A DNA stretch of 12,522 nt from assembly GCA_030668165.1 (NCBI GenBank), contig DAOUUM010000046.1, forward strand, positions 1 to 12,522. The letters run 5' to 3'. A program made the translations under genes and the position numbers. The stretch comes from Candidatus Heimdallarchaeota archaeon. GTDB taxonomy: Archaea > Asgardarchaeota > Heimdallarchaeia > Heimdallarchaeales > Kariarchaeaceae. The notes below the pieces were generated by a model, which was not told the DNA's origin, did not search any database, and saw nothing but the letters and a program-made list of their open reading frames with translations. The first letter of the stretch is position 1. Every line of letters begins with the position of its first letter. Of the stretch, positions 1-8,723 are shown in pieces.

Positions 1-1770
1 CCAAAATGATAAGCTTGTAGCAAAAACAATTACATCAAGATAGGCCTGCTGCCAGAGTGGTTGTTTTTCTCTCAGTATTTTATTTACTGAGAAATCTGTC
101 GTGATTTTAGCCAATCCCAGTATACTTAGAACATGAAGATCAAATGCGATCAAGAATCCAATTATGGGTATCACAATATACCAAGAGTACGGTACAACCA
201 GTCCAACACCTTCTGCACCAAATTCTAATATTCCTGATGATTTCAGGGAGAGGGTTGTCCAGGGGATGGATAGTATCATTCCAACGATGGATGCACTCGT
301 TCCACCCACCAGAATTTCTGCCACCATCATCATCTGAACCTGTGAATTTGATGTTCCTCTCTGTTTCATTGTACTTACCACATTATCTCTCCTTTTTTGT
401 ACGATATTAATCGAAAAATGAACAAGATATAGCGAGATAGCCACCAAAGGTGAAGATATCACAATAATATACTCTTTCAAAGGACCAATACTTTCTGAGA
501 AGGTATTGATCGCTTTTCTCAGGGGTGAGTAAACACTGACGAAAAGATCGAATTCGGGGTTATAGACCACTGTCATCTCTGTTGCCCATAGATTGCCCCA
601 TGATTTAAGTGGTGCAATCGTCTCCCTTATCTGTTCCTCATAGCTAATCACACTAATATCATCAAATAAAGGAATATTCGTGTAAATAATTGTTTTAATA
701 TACAAATTTCTATGAAAGTTGTAAGAATACCCACTGTTTTGCTCATCAACAAACATTATACTATTCAGAAAACTCCATTCATGTCCTTTCGGAATATACA
801 TTGCTTCTCTCAACAAATCTCTGTATTCAGTCAATTGATTATCTACCAAATATCGATAGTCCTCCTCCTGTGGTTGCCAATAATTGGTGATTGAATAAGT
901 AAAATTCATGAATATTGTATCCTGCATAGACGCTCGTGTTGCAGCATCAACTAGGATCTGAACAGTGTTATTCCTAATAAATTCAAATTCATAATATTCC
1001 GCATCTCCAAAGGCCAGATATGATGGTATTATTAAGAATCTCTCATTTGGATCCAATTCCATCGATTTATTAAATGTTGGAAAATTTTTGTAAAAATCCA
1101 ATCTTTCTTGAGTCCAGGTTCTGGTCTTAAATCGTAATGTATTAACCCATCGCTGGTCCGTTCCTTCATCTACCTCTTCACCAAGAATTATCGATGCTGT
1201 AACCTGACCATACGTATGGTGGGTCCTGATATCAATATCGTATTCATCCAATAATGGATCTATATCTGAATTAATCTTGGTGACCCATTCGTCAAATACT
1301 TGCTGATTCTCAACTCCTGTCATCGTGAACTCATACGCTGCGGGATTTGCGCTATTTACGTATCTCTCGAAGCCCTCCTGATAATAGGTTGCATTGATCA
1401 AGTAAATTTGCGATATGATAATCATTGCCAGAGACAGTCCAATAATACTGGCTAAAATGTAAACCCGATTGATTTTTACCTGTTTTTTGGTTAATTTCAA
1501 TACATAAGCGAAATTAAATTGAATTTCTGGTTGAGCATCGGATCTCATTTGATGAGCAAAAATAACTGGATTGGGTTTGCTCCTTCTATAAAGAAATAAA
1601 ATAATAAGTGCTAAAATAACCCCTGTAAGGACCAACCATGTGAAAAATAAAAATACAACATGAAAAATGAGATAAAATCCAATTAGATTTAACCATAGAA
1701 CGAACAAAATAATTAGTGTGGGTGCACGAGCTGTGCTTTTTAAAAAGAAGGTTAATTTAGTAAGACTCAT
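1..1770 (-). CDS. FtsX/MacB-like ABC transporter permease, partial (3' end outside window)
   Basis: The frame is open from an ATG at 1770 to the window edge (590 codons, no stop), so the C-terminus is missing. An in-frame TAA lies two codons upstream of this ATG, so translation cannot start earlier. Hydrophobic segments are at about residues 18-36, 38-60, 104-124, 434-454, 477-501, 527-551 and from 575 on. A large extracytoplasmic domain spans roughly 129-430. Residues 459-482 (KRRDNVVSTMKQRGTSNSQV and on) match the cytoplasmic coupling loop of FtsX-family permeases, usually of the form RRxExxxLRxxGxSxxQ. Family members work with an ABC ATPase in lipoprotein or lipid extraction, export or mechanotransmission. 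No ATPase gene is visible here; it may lie beyond the left edge. The two adjacent N-terminal membrane segments before the usual first helix are an addition to the MacB plan. The fold call is firm; the substrate is unknown. Confidence 0.8.
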   Translation of the reverse strand, partial: MSLTKLTFFLKSTARAPTLIILFVLWLNLIGFYLIFHVVFLFFTWLVLTGVILALIILFLYRRSKPNPVIFAHQMRSDAQPEIQFNFAYVLKLTKKQVKINRVYILASIIGLSLAMIIISQIYLINATYYQEGFERYVNSANPAAYEFTMTGVENQQVFDEWVTKINSDIDPLLDEYDIDIRTHHTYGQVTASIILGEEVDEGTDQRWVNTLRFKTRTWTQERLDFYKNFPTFNKSMELDPNERFLIIPSYLAFGDAEYYEFEFIRNNTVQILVDAATRASMQDTIFMNFTYSITNYWQPQEEDYRYLVDNQLTEYRDLLREAMYIPKGHEWSFLNSIMFVDEQNSGYSYNFHRNLYIKTIIYTNIPLFDDISVISYEEQIRETIAPLKSWGNLWATEMTVVYNPEFDLFVSVYSPLRKAINTFSESIGPLKEYIIVISSPLVAISLYLVHFSINIVQKRRDNVVSTMKQRGTSNSQVQMMMVAEILVGGTSASIVGMILSIPWTTLSLKSSGILEFGAEGVGLVVPYSWYIVIPIIGFLIAFDLHVLSILGLAKITTDFSVNKILREKQPLWQQAYLDVIVFATSLSFW

Positions 1771-1815
1771 AAGTTAATTCCATCTGTTTGATGTTCAAGA
1801 GAATATTATTACAAA

Positions 1816-1830
1816 CTAATAAATATTTAA
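1816..1830 (-). promoter_or_regulatory. Candidate TATA element for the FtsX-like permease gene
   Basis: The 157-nt gap between the protease stop and the permease ATG is almost entirely A/T. On the minus strand TTAAATATTTATTAG lies about 53 nt before the ATG, and a second AT box (AATAATATT) lies about 36 nt before it. Either could be the TATA box, and the base composition makes the choice weak. Confidence 0.25.
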
Positions 1831-1927
1831 CGTTCCGGATAAATAATTTAAATTTAAATTAATGCTTAAAATATTATTAATATTGATAAAGTTAAATTAT
1901 ATTAATGAAATTGATTATATGTTATTT

Positions 1928-4900
1928 TTACAGTCTCTTCCTTCTAAATAAGACCGCAACTGAGAATGATGAAATAATTAGGATTATACCAGGTGCATTT
2001 AGGAATGCATCTTCAGTGGTCTCTTCAGTGATTGTAGTGGTTGTTGTTACTTTAGGAGTGAAAACATATGAGGCGAGATCGATCTCTTCCCAATTGGTAA
2101 TTCCGCCAAACCACACACCCAATTCATCACTATATGCATCTACGTTGTAATAGATTTCGAGATCATCTGGTATATCGAAAAAGATATTATCCAGATCAAT
2201 TTCGATCCTAACCTCTTGGGTTCCAGTTTCTTCGAAGCTCACATTCTTGAATCCTGATATGATATCGTAATTATCATTATACGAGAATTGAATATAATAG
2301 TTAAATGTTATATCCAACACTTCATTTACCTCTACAGTAACAATGATAACTAGAGTTTCACCAACTCCATCTTCATCCTGATCCTCGAAATCTAGTTCAG
2401 CAGAAAGGAAGGTGATGGGTAATGAAAAATCAAAATCAGATAATGTATAAGTATTGAGTGTGATTTCATCAAATGGTAGGTAAAAACTGCCTTGATTGTC
2501 ATTAACTTCAAATTGACGTACACTCAGATCAAATGCAGTATCACCATCAAGGGATTCAGACATCCATCTCAGATCAGACATATCCATCGTATAGAACTCA
2601 ATAACGATTGGCTGTACACCAGCTGATAAGTAACCAAGATCATTCCAGGAATAAATACTTACCCAGTAATTCCAACCATCCATTTCAAATGTGGTCTCTA
2701 GACTCATATAAACTGAGTAATAGTTGGCTTCGGTGATATTTACCTCAAATTCAATAGCCAGGATCTCAAATTCAGGATCAGTATCTGTACTGATGCCATA
2801 ATCATCAACGTATGTCAAATCTTTGAGTGGCAATTCGTATTCATATGCATTAATCTCAGGTAGGTTGAGCTGGAAATTAGTATAATCATACCAATCAACA
2901 CCCCAAACTGATAACCCACCATATACATTACCATAAAGTGCCCTTCTTACAATATCACTATCATCAATTTGGATAGTAATTGTCTTGTTTCCTGCTGAAT
3001 TGAAATCTAAATAGTCATAAAAGTAGTAGTAACCAAAATCAGAACTGAGATCCATGTTGAAATCATAATTCCCAGTACGTTTAACAGTGGCATTTATCAC
3101 AATATTGAGATAATCAAACTTACCATTTTCATCCTCATCAACCAATACATGAGATATGTCTTTGATGTAAAATGGCAGGAATTCAAGATAGTCACGGTAA
3201 TCCACATTTTTGAGTAAGCCAACTTTGTAATCAAAATCCATCTCATCCCATTGATTAGGATCTCTAATACTGGCCATTTCAATCTCAATAATGCCGATAA
3301 ATCTATCTCGATAAAATTCCACACCACTTAACTGGGCGGTTATGTTTTGCAACCCTGAAGTTAGAGTTATTTGCTCATAGATGTAGTTGTAGAAATAACC
3401 AGATTCAGTATCATATGTACTGAAACTTACCTCAAAGTATACGGTTTTGCTAACACTTGAATATATCTCCCATGTAAACTCAAATCCAGCATCGTCTGCT
3501 GTTTCATAGGTTGAAATACCATAAAAGTCAGCGAAGTAGACATCAGGAAGGTCAAATGAATTCACATCGTAATAATCAGTGACATAAGCTGCAATTGTAT
3601 GTACAAAATTATATTGCCAAATGGATAGCTGAATGTTTGGCAGAAGGAATTCACCAGTCAAATCATGAGCATTAAAAATTCTCATATCAATGATTATATC
3701 AATTTGGTTGCTTCCAACTGTGAGTTCATCATAACCATAACCAACACCAAATGGTAATGCACTTTCATTAGTGAGTGAGTACATAAAGGATGTATAAACG
3801 TCAACATAGGTATCTATTTTAGATTCAATATCAAACCTGATCCGAATGCTGTCATTCTTTCCATTGCTATCCTCATCTAAGGCTGAATCACTGACTGAAA
3901 CATCAAATACGGGATCATAGTTCCCAAGGGTTTCTTCAGTAATGGTATCAAATATAGGTATGATACCGCTCCAAATCCAACTCACATAGATTCCTGCCAA
4001 TACTATATCACCAAGTCCCTGTAATGATTGTCCAACCACCTCGAATTCAACTGTATAGATTCCGGGGGAATCTATTTCTATATTGGTATAGACGCCTGCT
4101 ACATACTGGGTCTGATCCTTAGTTAAGAAATAAGCATCAAAATAGAAATATCCAGTTTGAGTGAAATCAACCTCTAATTCCAAAACCATAAATTCAGGAT
4201 TTCCAGATGAATCCAGATCCCTGTCACTGATTGTATAATCGAGAATTTCATTAATTCCTGGTTCAAAATCATCATGATTATATGTTTTAGTACTGTAGAA
4301 TTCAGTTCCATAGAGATAGAACGAGTTGGATTCTCCAAAAAATACAATGTCATTGATAACATATGCACCATCATATCCTGACGATGCCAAGGATTGCCCG
4401 TCAATTATCATATCAATTGTTTGAACACCAGTATCCAAGTAAAACCATAGATAATCACTATGGAAGGTGTACAATGGGAAGGAGTAATCAGCTCTATCTT
4501 GAGCAATAGAGTAGAATATATCGTAATACCCAGCCTCAGCGACATCAATCTCAATTGATATTTTCAAATAGTCATACAGAGAATTAGAATTTTCATCTAC
4601 TCCAGTATCAGTTATCGTACCTGTTAATGTTAAGGGGTCTCCAGATGTACCGGAACCAGCAACTTCCTTGTAATTGAGTGAATATTCTGTATCAGAATCA
4701 GTATAATAATATTGACTTCCCATAATCCTTGCGTAGTATATTCCAGAAGATAATGCCTCAAATTCCCCAGATTCATTGTAATAGGAGTACATGCCACTAA
4801 TTGCAAACATACTTCCATTTTCATCATGTAGTATTAAATCGATTTCTCCTCCAATAATATCACTTATTGTAAATTGATATGATTTACCCTTGGTGACTGA

Positions 4901-6763
4901 GAATGAATAGATATCATAGACATCTGTTTCTCCCATAATTGCAGTGTATGCAGTATCAATTACCAAATTAACTGCACCTGAGAAGGTCTCACCAGCATCT
5001 GTACCGGAACCTGCATCATCAGCAACGCCATCTGCTTCCAGATATAGATCCGCTGAATAATACGTAGTTGCTCCATCTTTTATGGTGATAACTCCATTTA
5101 CATCTGAAGCAGGCATGATTACACTGACCGTGTATCTTAACCATCCACTATTACCAACATCAATTGCAGCTACTGTTACATCACTTGCTAGAGCTGCTGA
5201 TACATCAACAACTAATGAGCTCATGGTTTCATTTAGATAAACATCAAACTGATAGTCAAATTTTTCTCCTGGACTCAATGATAAAACAGAATTAGCAGTA
5301 AAAGAAGGAAATGCATATACTTCTGGAGATTGTAGGAAATTCAGTGCTGCAAGAGCATTCACCTGTCCAGATCCCTGTGTATTTACTTCTCTACCGAGAT
5401 CATCTGCAGTTGCCATCATAGCAGCACGTACTGCATCATTATTCTCACTGGTTGCCTCCATTAACAGGGCAGCAATACCTGATATTGCTGGTGCTGACAT
5501 CGAGGTTCCAGATGCAACTCCATAACCTCCATTAGGGAAAGTTGAGAAAATATCTACACCGGGGGCCACAATATCTGGATCAACAATACCGGTGATTGAG
5601 GGTCCCCTACTTGAGAATCCTATCACATCATTGTAAATGTCAGTTGCCCCAACAGTCAAAGCACGACTGCTCATACCAGGAGATGAGATTGTACCATCCT
5701 CCGAACCAGAATTTCCTGCAGAAACGACAACAAGAGATCCACTTTCATAAGCAGCATCTGCAGCCGAGTTCATCATTGGTATAACATCACCAAAGAATCC
5801 ACCTAGACTCATTGAAATAATGTCTGCTCCCTGTGTGGCAGACCAATCAATTCCTTTCATGATCCAACTCCACTCAGCTCCACCGTTATTATCAAGCACC
5901 CGAGCGTTCATTAGGGAGGCACCTGGTGCCATACCCACCAGAAGTCCATTCGCCGCAGCAATTCCTGCTACATGGGTTCCATGGCCATACCAATCCTCGG
6001 GTCCGGTATCGTTTACTCCATCATTGTCAAAATCTACAAAAGATGCCTCAGCAATAACTTTGGGATCATTTGTGGCAGGATTATTGTCAAGATCATCAAG
6101 ATCGGGATGATTTTTATCAATTCCAGTATCAACAATGGCTATTGAGATACCAGTTCCATCATAACCAAGATCCTGTACATCTCTTGCACCTACAATTGCT
6201 TCTGAACCATAGGTTTGTGCCTGGAAATCACCATTAAGATCAACCTCCCATTCGGAAACAAAGGATTCATATCTATCCAAAAATACATATGATACTCCTG
6301 GTAGTTCCTGAATTTCAGTTATTGCTCCAATTGGAACTTCCATAACAGCAATTGGGAGTGTGTTGAAGAAATCAACTTCATATTCATCAAAATATGGTTG
6401 AATAAAATTTTCTTTTGATTCAAAAGTGACTATAATATTTGCTTCATCTGTCCAATAATTCTCCTTTGGTGTACTTTTCAATAAGTCAAAAATAGAATTT
6501 GTTAAAGTAGCAATATTTTTTGTCTCAATTTGTTCAAGATACAAATCTTTAGCAGTCTTGATCTCATAATTAGGGTCTGACCTTTCCGCCATTTGTTCGG
6601 TTCCTACATCAGCTCTCGTACCAAAATCCATATTATTCAGGGTAGACAGGCTTTGACGTTCTTCATCAATATCCACATAATTATCTGAACTAGCAAAATT
6701 TGGACTCACAGAGAGTACTAACAGGAAAAATACAAATGCAGAGAGTAGTAAATTTCGTCTCAT
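1928..6763 (-). CDS. Secreted, surface-anchored subtilisin-like (S8) serine protease with PPC domain and seven beta-rich repeats
   Basis: This 1611-residue protein starts at an ATG with a good Shine-Dalgarno sequence. Residues 1-25 form a signal peptide (MRRN, hydrophobic core, ASS). Residues about 104-165 look like an I9-type inhibitory propeptide. The peptidase domain (about 180-480) has the full S8 set: Asp212 in VDTGID, His261 in GHGTH, oxyanion Asn351 in SAGNSG and Ser421 in SGTSMSAP. Residues about 583-700 resemble a bacterial pre-peptidase C-terminal (PPC) domain. Residues 712-1568 are about seven degenerate repeats (see repeat entry). The C-terminus has a Thr-rich stalk (1573-1583), then APG, a hydrophobic span (1592-1606) and RRKR, the three-part plan of archaeal PGF-CTERM-type sorting tails. 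The protein is therefore probably exported, self-processed and held at the cell surface. Expected substrates are extracellular proteins or peptides. Protease identity is very secure; archaeosortase processing is inferred. Confidence 0.95.
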   Translation of the reverse strand: MRRNLLLSAFVFFLLVLSVSPNFASSDNYVDIDEERQSLSTLNNMDFGTRADVGTEQMAERSDPNYEIKTAKDLYLEQIETKNIATLTNSIFDLLKSTPKENYWTDEANIIVTFESKENFIQPYFDEYEVDFFNTLPIAVMEVPIGAITEIQELPGVSYVFLDRYESFVSEWEVDLNGDFQAQTYGSEAIVGARDVQDLGYDGTGISIAIVDTGIDKNHPDLDDLDNNPATNDPKVIAEASFVDFDNDGVNDTGPEDWYGHGTHVAGIAAANGLLVGMAPGASLMNARVLDNNGGAEWSWIMKGIDWSATQGADIISMSLGGFFGDVIPMMNSAADAAYESGSLVVVSAGNSGSEDGTISSPGMSSRALTVGATDIYNDVIGFSSRGPSITGIVDPDIVAPGVDIFSTFPNGGYGVASGTSMSAPAISGIAALLMEATSENNDAVRAAMMATADDLGREVNTQGSGQVNALAALNFLQSPEVYAFPSFTANSVLSLSPGEKFDYQFDVYLNETMSSLVVDVSAALASDVTVAAIDVGNSGWLRYTVSVIMPASDVNGVITIKDGATTYYSADLYLEADGVADDAGSGTDAGETFSGAVNLVIDTAYTAIMGETDVYDIYSFSVTKGKSYQFTISDIIGGEIDLILHDENGSMFAISGMYSYYNESGEFEALSSGIYYARIMGSQYYYTDSDTEYSLNYKEVAGSGTSGDPLTLTGTITDTGVDENSNSLYDYLKISIEIDVAEAGYYDIFYSIAQDRADYSFPLYTFHSDYLWFYLDTGVQTIDMIIDGQSLASSGYDGAYVINDIVFFGESNSFYLYGTEFYSTKTYNHDDFEPGINEILDYTISDRDLDSSGNPEFMVLELEVDFTQTGYFYFDAYFLTKDQTQYVAGVYTNIEIDSPGIYTVEFEVVGQSLQGLGDIVLAGIYVSWIWSGIIPIFDTITEETLGNYDPVFDVSVSDSALDEDSNGKNDSIRIRFDIESKIDTYVDVYTSFMYSLTNESALPFGVGYGYDELTVGSNQIDIIIDMRIFNAHDLTGEFLLPNIQLSIWQYNFVHTIAAYVTDYYDVNSFDLPDVYFADFYGISTYETADDAGFEFTWEIYSSVSKTVYFEVSFSTYDTESGYFYNYIYEQITLTSGLQNITAQLSGVEFYRDRFIGIIEIEMASIRDPNQWDEMDFDYKVGLLKNVDYRDYLEFLPFYIKDISHVLVDEDENGKFDYLNIVINATVKRTGNYDFNMDLSSDFGYYYFYDYLDFNSAGNKTITIQIDDSDIVRRALYGNVYGGLSVWGVDWYDYTNFQLNLPEINAYEYELPLKDLTYVDDYGISTDTDPEFEILAIEFEVNITEANYYSVYMSLETTFEMDGWNYWVSIYSWNDLGYLSAGVQPIVIEFYTMDMSDLRWMSESLDGDTAFDLSVRQFEVNDNQGSFYLPFDEITLNTYTLSDFDFSLPITFLSAELDFEDQDEDGVGETLVIIVTVEVNEVLDITFNYYIQFSYNDNYDIISGFKNVSFEETGTQEVRIEIDLDNIFFDIPDDLEIYYNVDAYSDELGVWFGGITNWEEIDLASYVFTPKVTTTTTITEETTEDAFLNAPGIILIISSFSVAVLFRRKRL
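2060..4630 (-). repeat. About seven degenerate repeats of 112-137 residues in the protease C-terminal region
   Basis: Each unit opens with an Asp-rich loop followed by a strand pair of the form Y-x-L-x-I-x-I-x-V and then an aromatic strand after GYY or similar. Openings fall near residues 715, 843, 955, 1076, 1200, 1315 and 1452. The loops at 723-731 (DENSNSLYD), 963-971 (DEDSNGKND), 1209-1217 (DEDENGKFD) and 1461-1469 (DQDEDGVGE) look like DxDxDGxxD calcium sites; the other units have lost most of these Asp residues. The DNA copies are too diverged to look like recent duplications. A stalk or adhesin-like beta-sandwich array stabilised by calcium is the likely reading. Confidence 0.6.
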
Positions 6764-6768
6764 GATTA

Positions 6769-6774
6769 TCTCCT
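6769..6774 (-). promoter_or_regulatory. Strong Shine-Dalgarno site for the S8 protease gene
   Basis: AGGAGA sits with its AGGAG core 6 nt before the ATG at 6763. It fixes the start and is the only clear Shine-Dalgarno sequence among the complete genes here; the others have a TATA box about 30 nt before the start and so little or no leader. Confidence 0.75.
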
Positions 6775-6806
6775 AGTAGACTAGTATTCGTTATATATTA
6801 TATTTC

Positions 6807-6821
6807 CTATTTAAATAAAAC
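6807..6821 (-). promoter_or_regulatory. Candidate TATA box of the S8 protease gene
   Basis: TTTTATTTAAATAGG on the minus strand is centred about 51 nt before the ATG. Transcription starting some 26 nt further on would give a leader of about 25 nt that contains the Shine-Dalgarno site. A nearer AT box (about 6791-6802) would start the RNA too late to include that site, so the distal one is preferred. Confidence 0.45.
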
Positions 6822-7182
6822 TAGTTCAACACGTATGGACCGAATAAATCCTCAATATATTGGAATCAGGGAGCCATATAAGTATAAAAGTGCTTTGTGC
6901 ACACATATTAACATCAAAAATTTAATATTCTTGATATCGAAATGATAAAAAGTAGATAAAATATAGGAAAAACTAATAATAATAATAAAGTAATTGATTT
7001 GAATAGTACCAAAAACACGGACAAATGGTTGTTTTAAACCAATTTAACAAGATAATTTAGACAACTAATAGGCACCATTTGGGTAATAATAACTTTTCAA
7101 ATATTGACAATAAGTTCCCAGCTCAATTAGTTCGATAGAGAATCAGAGGAAATCGAAGAGTGATTGATTTTACAAACTGTAG
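6822..7182. other. Gene-free AT-rich stretch between the S8 protease and the longin/DENN-like gene
   Basis: No reading frame with coding character and no tRNA-like or GC-rich structured segment was seen on either strand. It contains an 8-bp perfect palindrome TGTGCACA (6896-6903), about 135 nt upstream of the protease start. A plus-strand TATA-like box (ATATAAGTATAAAAG, about 6876-6890) lies just before it with no gene after it. A regulatory site or a small unrecognised RNA is possible but unsupported. Confidence 0.4.
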
Positions 7183-8562
7183 TTACAAATTAATCTTCTT
7201 ATCATTAATAACTCTTATTTGATCTTTTGTTATTAATGGATTAACCCAATTTAATATATCTTCAATGATACCTCGTTCACTTTCATCAAGTAAATTTAAT
7301 ACATCATTAATCCTTGCACCTTTTCCAATTTGGAATATAACGACTTCAGTTCTTAATAATATTCTTTCACATGCCGATTTGAGTTTATTGGCCTGAGTAT
7401 AGGTTTCATTTCCTTTAAGATCAAGATATATTTGATCAAAATAATCAGATTTTAGACCATTGATTAATTCAACATTTTCAAGATCTAGGACGGCATATCC
7501 CAGTTTTGTGAAAAAATCAATCCTGTCTGGAGGGCACAAAATAAATCTACGAGGAGTATCATTTTTTAAATCTACTGAAGCATCTGAAAGTCCACTGATA
7601 TAAACGATAAAATCCATAATATATTTTGCAGATATTTCATCCGCAAGAATTGCTATTGGCTTACCAAGCATTATTGTGCTGATAACGTCAGCGATTTTTT
7701 CCTCAAATATTTCTATAAGGGTTTCAACCCCTAATAATTCTTCAGTAGGAATATAATCAACCATGGATCCCTCAAGTCGAAGGGCAAATTCCTTAATAAA
7801 TTCCTCCATTATCAAATAATCCGTTGATTGATCTGTTATCATTTCTATATTTGCACTTAGCAAATCCAAACCCAAATTCGTAAATTTATGTTTGTAACTA
7901 ATAATACTTGAAAATGTAGTAGATGAAAAATACAAACAAATTATTATAACTTCATTAGAATCAGTTCTGGTATCTAAGTAGGTCAAACCTAGTAAGGTCC
8001 CACCATTGCTTAAAATATTGTAGAAAGAATGATTTTTCTTGAGATAGGTATTAGCTAATTTTGAAAAATAACAAGCTAAAAATGAGTTTACTATATAGTT
8101 TTTTTCTTTTGTTATTTCCTCTAAACCTAAATTCGTTGAATATTTGAAGATTGACACCTTATAATTGGATTTCTCTGATAGATTTTTAAAATATTTAATT
8201 TTTTCAGTGATTAAATAATTCTCATCCTCATCTAGTCCACCTGTTTCATTGTCTTTTCTTAGTTTCTCGAAGTATTCTCCAACATCAGTCAATATCGCAT
8301 AGATGAATTCTGTACTTTCAAATTCTCCGACAATGAAATAATTGTATTTTTCAGTCTGAAAACCTATAATCTGATATTTTTCAGTCTGTATCTGATTTAA
8401 ATTACCAAAAGTGAGTTCCTCCATCAATGATTGAATAGCGGTCATTAAACCTGAAAACAATACTTGATCTGTTTCAGCATCCTCATCTTGTAGTTCAAAG
8501 TTATTCGAGTAAAGTGGAACTCCCGAATTCCTATCCACAATCATGAAACTTTGAATAGCCAT
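7183..8562 (-). CDS. Longin/DENN-like protein, paralogue A (candidate small-GTPase regulator)
   Basis: A 459-residue soluble protein with no signal peptide or membrane segment. Residues 1-105 look like a longin/SNARE-like domain: a strand pair (QSFMIVD, GVPLYS), a helix (FSGLMTAIQSLMEEL), three strands (QIQTEKYQIIGF, YFIVGEF) and a helix. Residues about 135-240 show a second strand-strand-helix-three strands-helix order of longin or roadblock type. Residues 288-370 form an alpha/beta block: ADVISTIMLGKPIAILADEI, a helix, PRRFILCPP and GYAVLDLEN. This recalls the DENN core, where a strand after ALL-x-x-R/K is followed later by a VVDLD-like strand. Residues 408-445 are a helical end with QIGKGARI. 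Longin-DENN proteins in eukaryotes act as GEFs or GAPs for Rab, Rag or Arf GTPases, and a Rab-like gene is close by. A tri-longin (Mon1/Ccz1-like) layout is the main alternative. That it is a real, conserved protein is secure; the family call is tentative. Confidence 0.5.
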   Translation of the reverse strand: MAIQSFMIVDRNSGVPLYSNNFELQDEDAETDQVLFSGLMTAIQSLMEELTFGNLNQIQTEKYQIIGFQTEKYNYFIVGEFESTEFIYAILTDVGEYFEKLRKDNETGGLDEDENYLITEKIKYFKNLSEKSNYKVSIFKYSTNLGLEEITKEKNYIVNSFLACYFSKLANTYLKKNHSFYNILSNGGTLLGLTYLDTRTDSNEVIIICLYFSSTTFSSIISYKHKFTNLGLDLLSANIEMITDQSTDYLIMEEFIKEFALRLEGSMVDYIPTEELLGVETLIEIFEEKIADVISTIMLGKPIAILADEISAKYIMDFIVYISGLSDASVDLKNDTPRRFILCPPDRIDFFTKLGYAVLDLENVELINGLKSDYFDQIYLDLKGNETYTQANKLKSACERILLRTEVVIFQIGKGARINDVLNLLDESERGIIEDILNWVNPLITKDQIRVINDKKINL

Positions 8563-8585
8563 ATTCCACAGTCAGATGAACATGC

Positions 8586-8598
8586 ATTAAAATATTAA
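8586..8598 (-). promoter_or_regulatory. Candidate TATA box of longin/DENN-like gene A
   Basis: TTAATATTTTAAT on the minus strand is centred about 30 nt before the ATG at 8562, the spacing seen at the GTPase, HAD and SNARE-like genes. It implies separate transcription from paralogue B upstream and a nearly leaderless mRNA. Confidence 0.4.
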
Positions 8599-8723
8599 GG
8601 TTCACAGTCACTCTATTTGATTAAATTAAATTAAAAGTAAATTGAACAAACTAATTATTGTGACACCATGATTTGAATTTTGTCAAACTTTTACTCCATG
8701 CTAATATTTCGAGGTAGTGTATT

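Noticed and set aside
144..410. 88-codon plus-strand frame near the left edge
   Set aside because: It is antisense to the permease frame, which runs 590 codons with membrane segments and the FtsX motif.
1905..2150. 81-codon plus-strand frame with a hydrophobic stretch
   Set aside because: The hydrophobic run is the reverse reading of the Thr-rich stalk and tail of the protease.
5820..6110. 96-codon plus-strand frame antisense to the protease catalytic region
   Set aside because: It lies wholly over the S8 domain, which has intact motifs on the other strand. The Pro/Ser-rich translation is typical of an antisense shadow.
6876..6912. Small RNA gene driven by the plus-strand TATA-like box
   Set aside because: A TATA-like string is expected by chance in such AT-rich DNA, and no structured or conserved-looking RNA follows.
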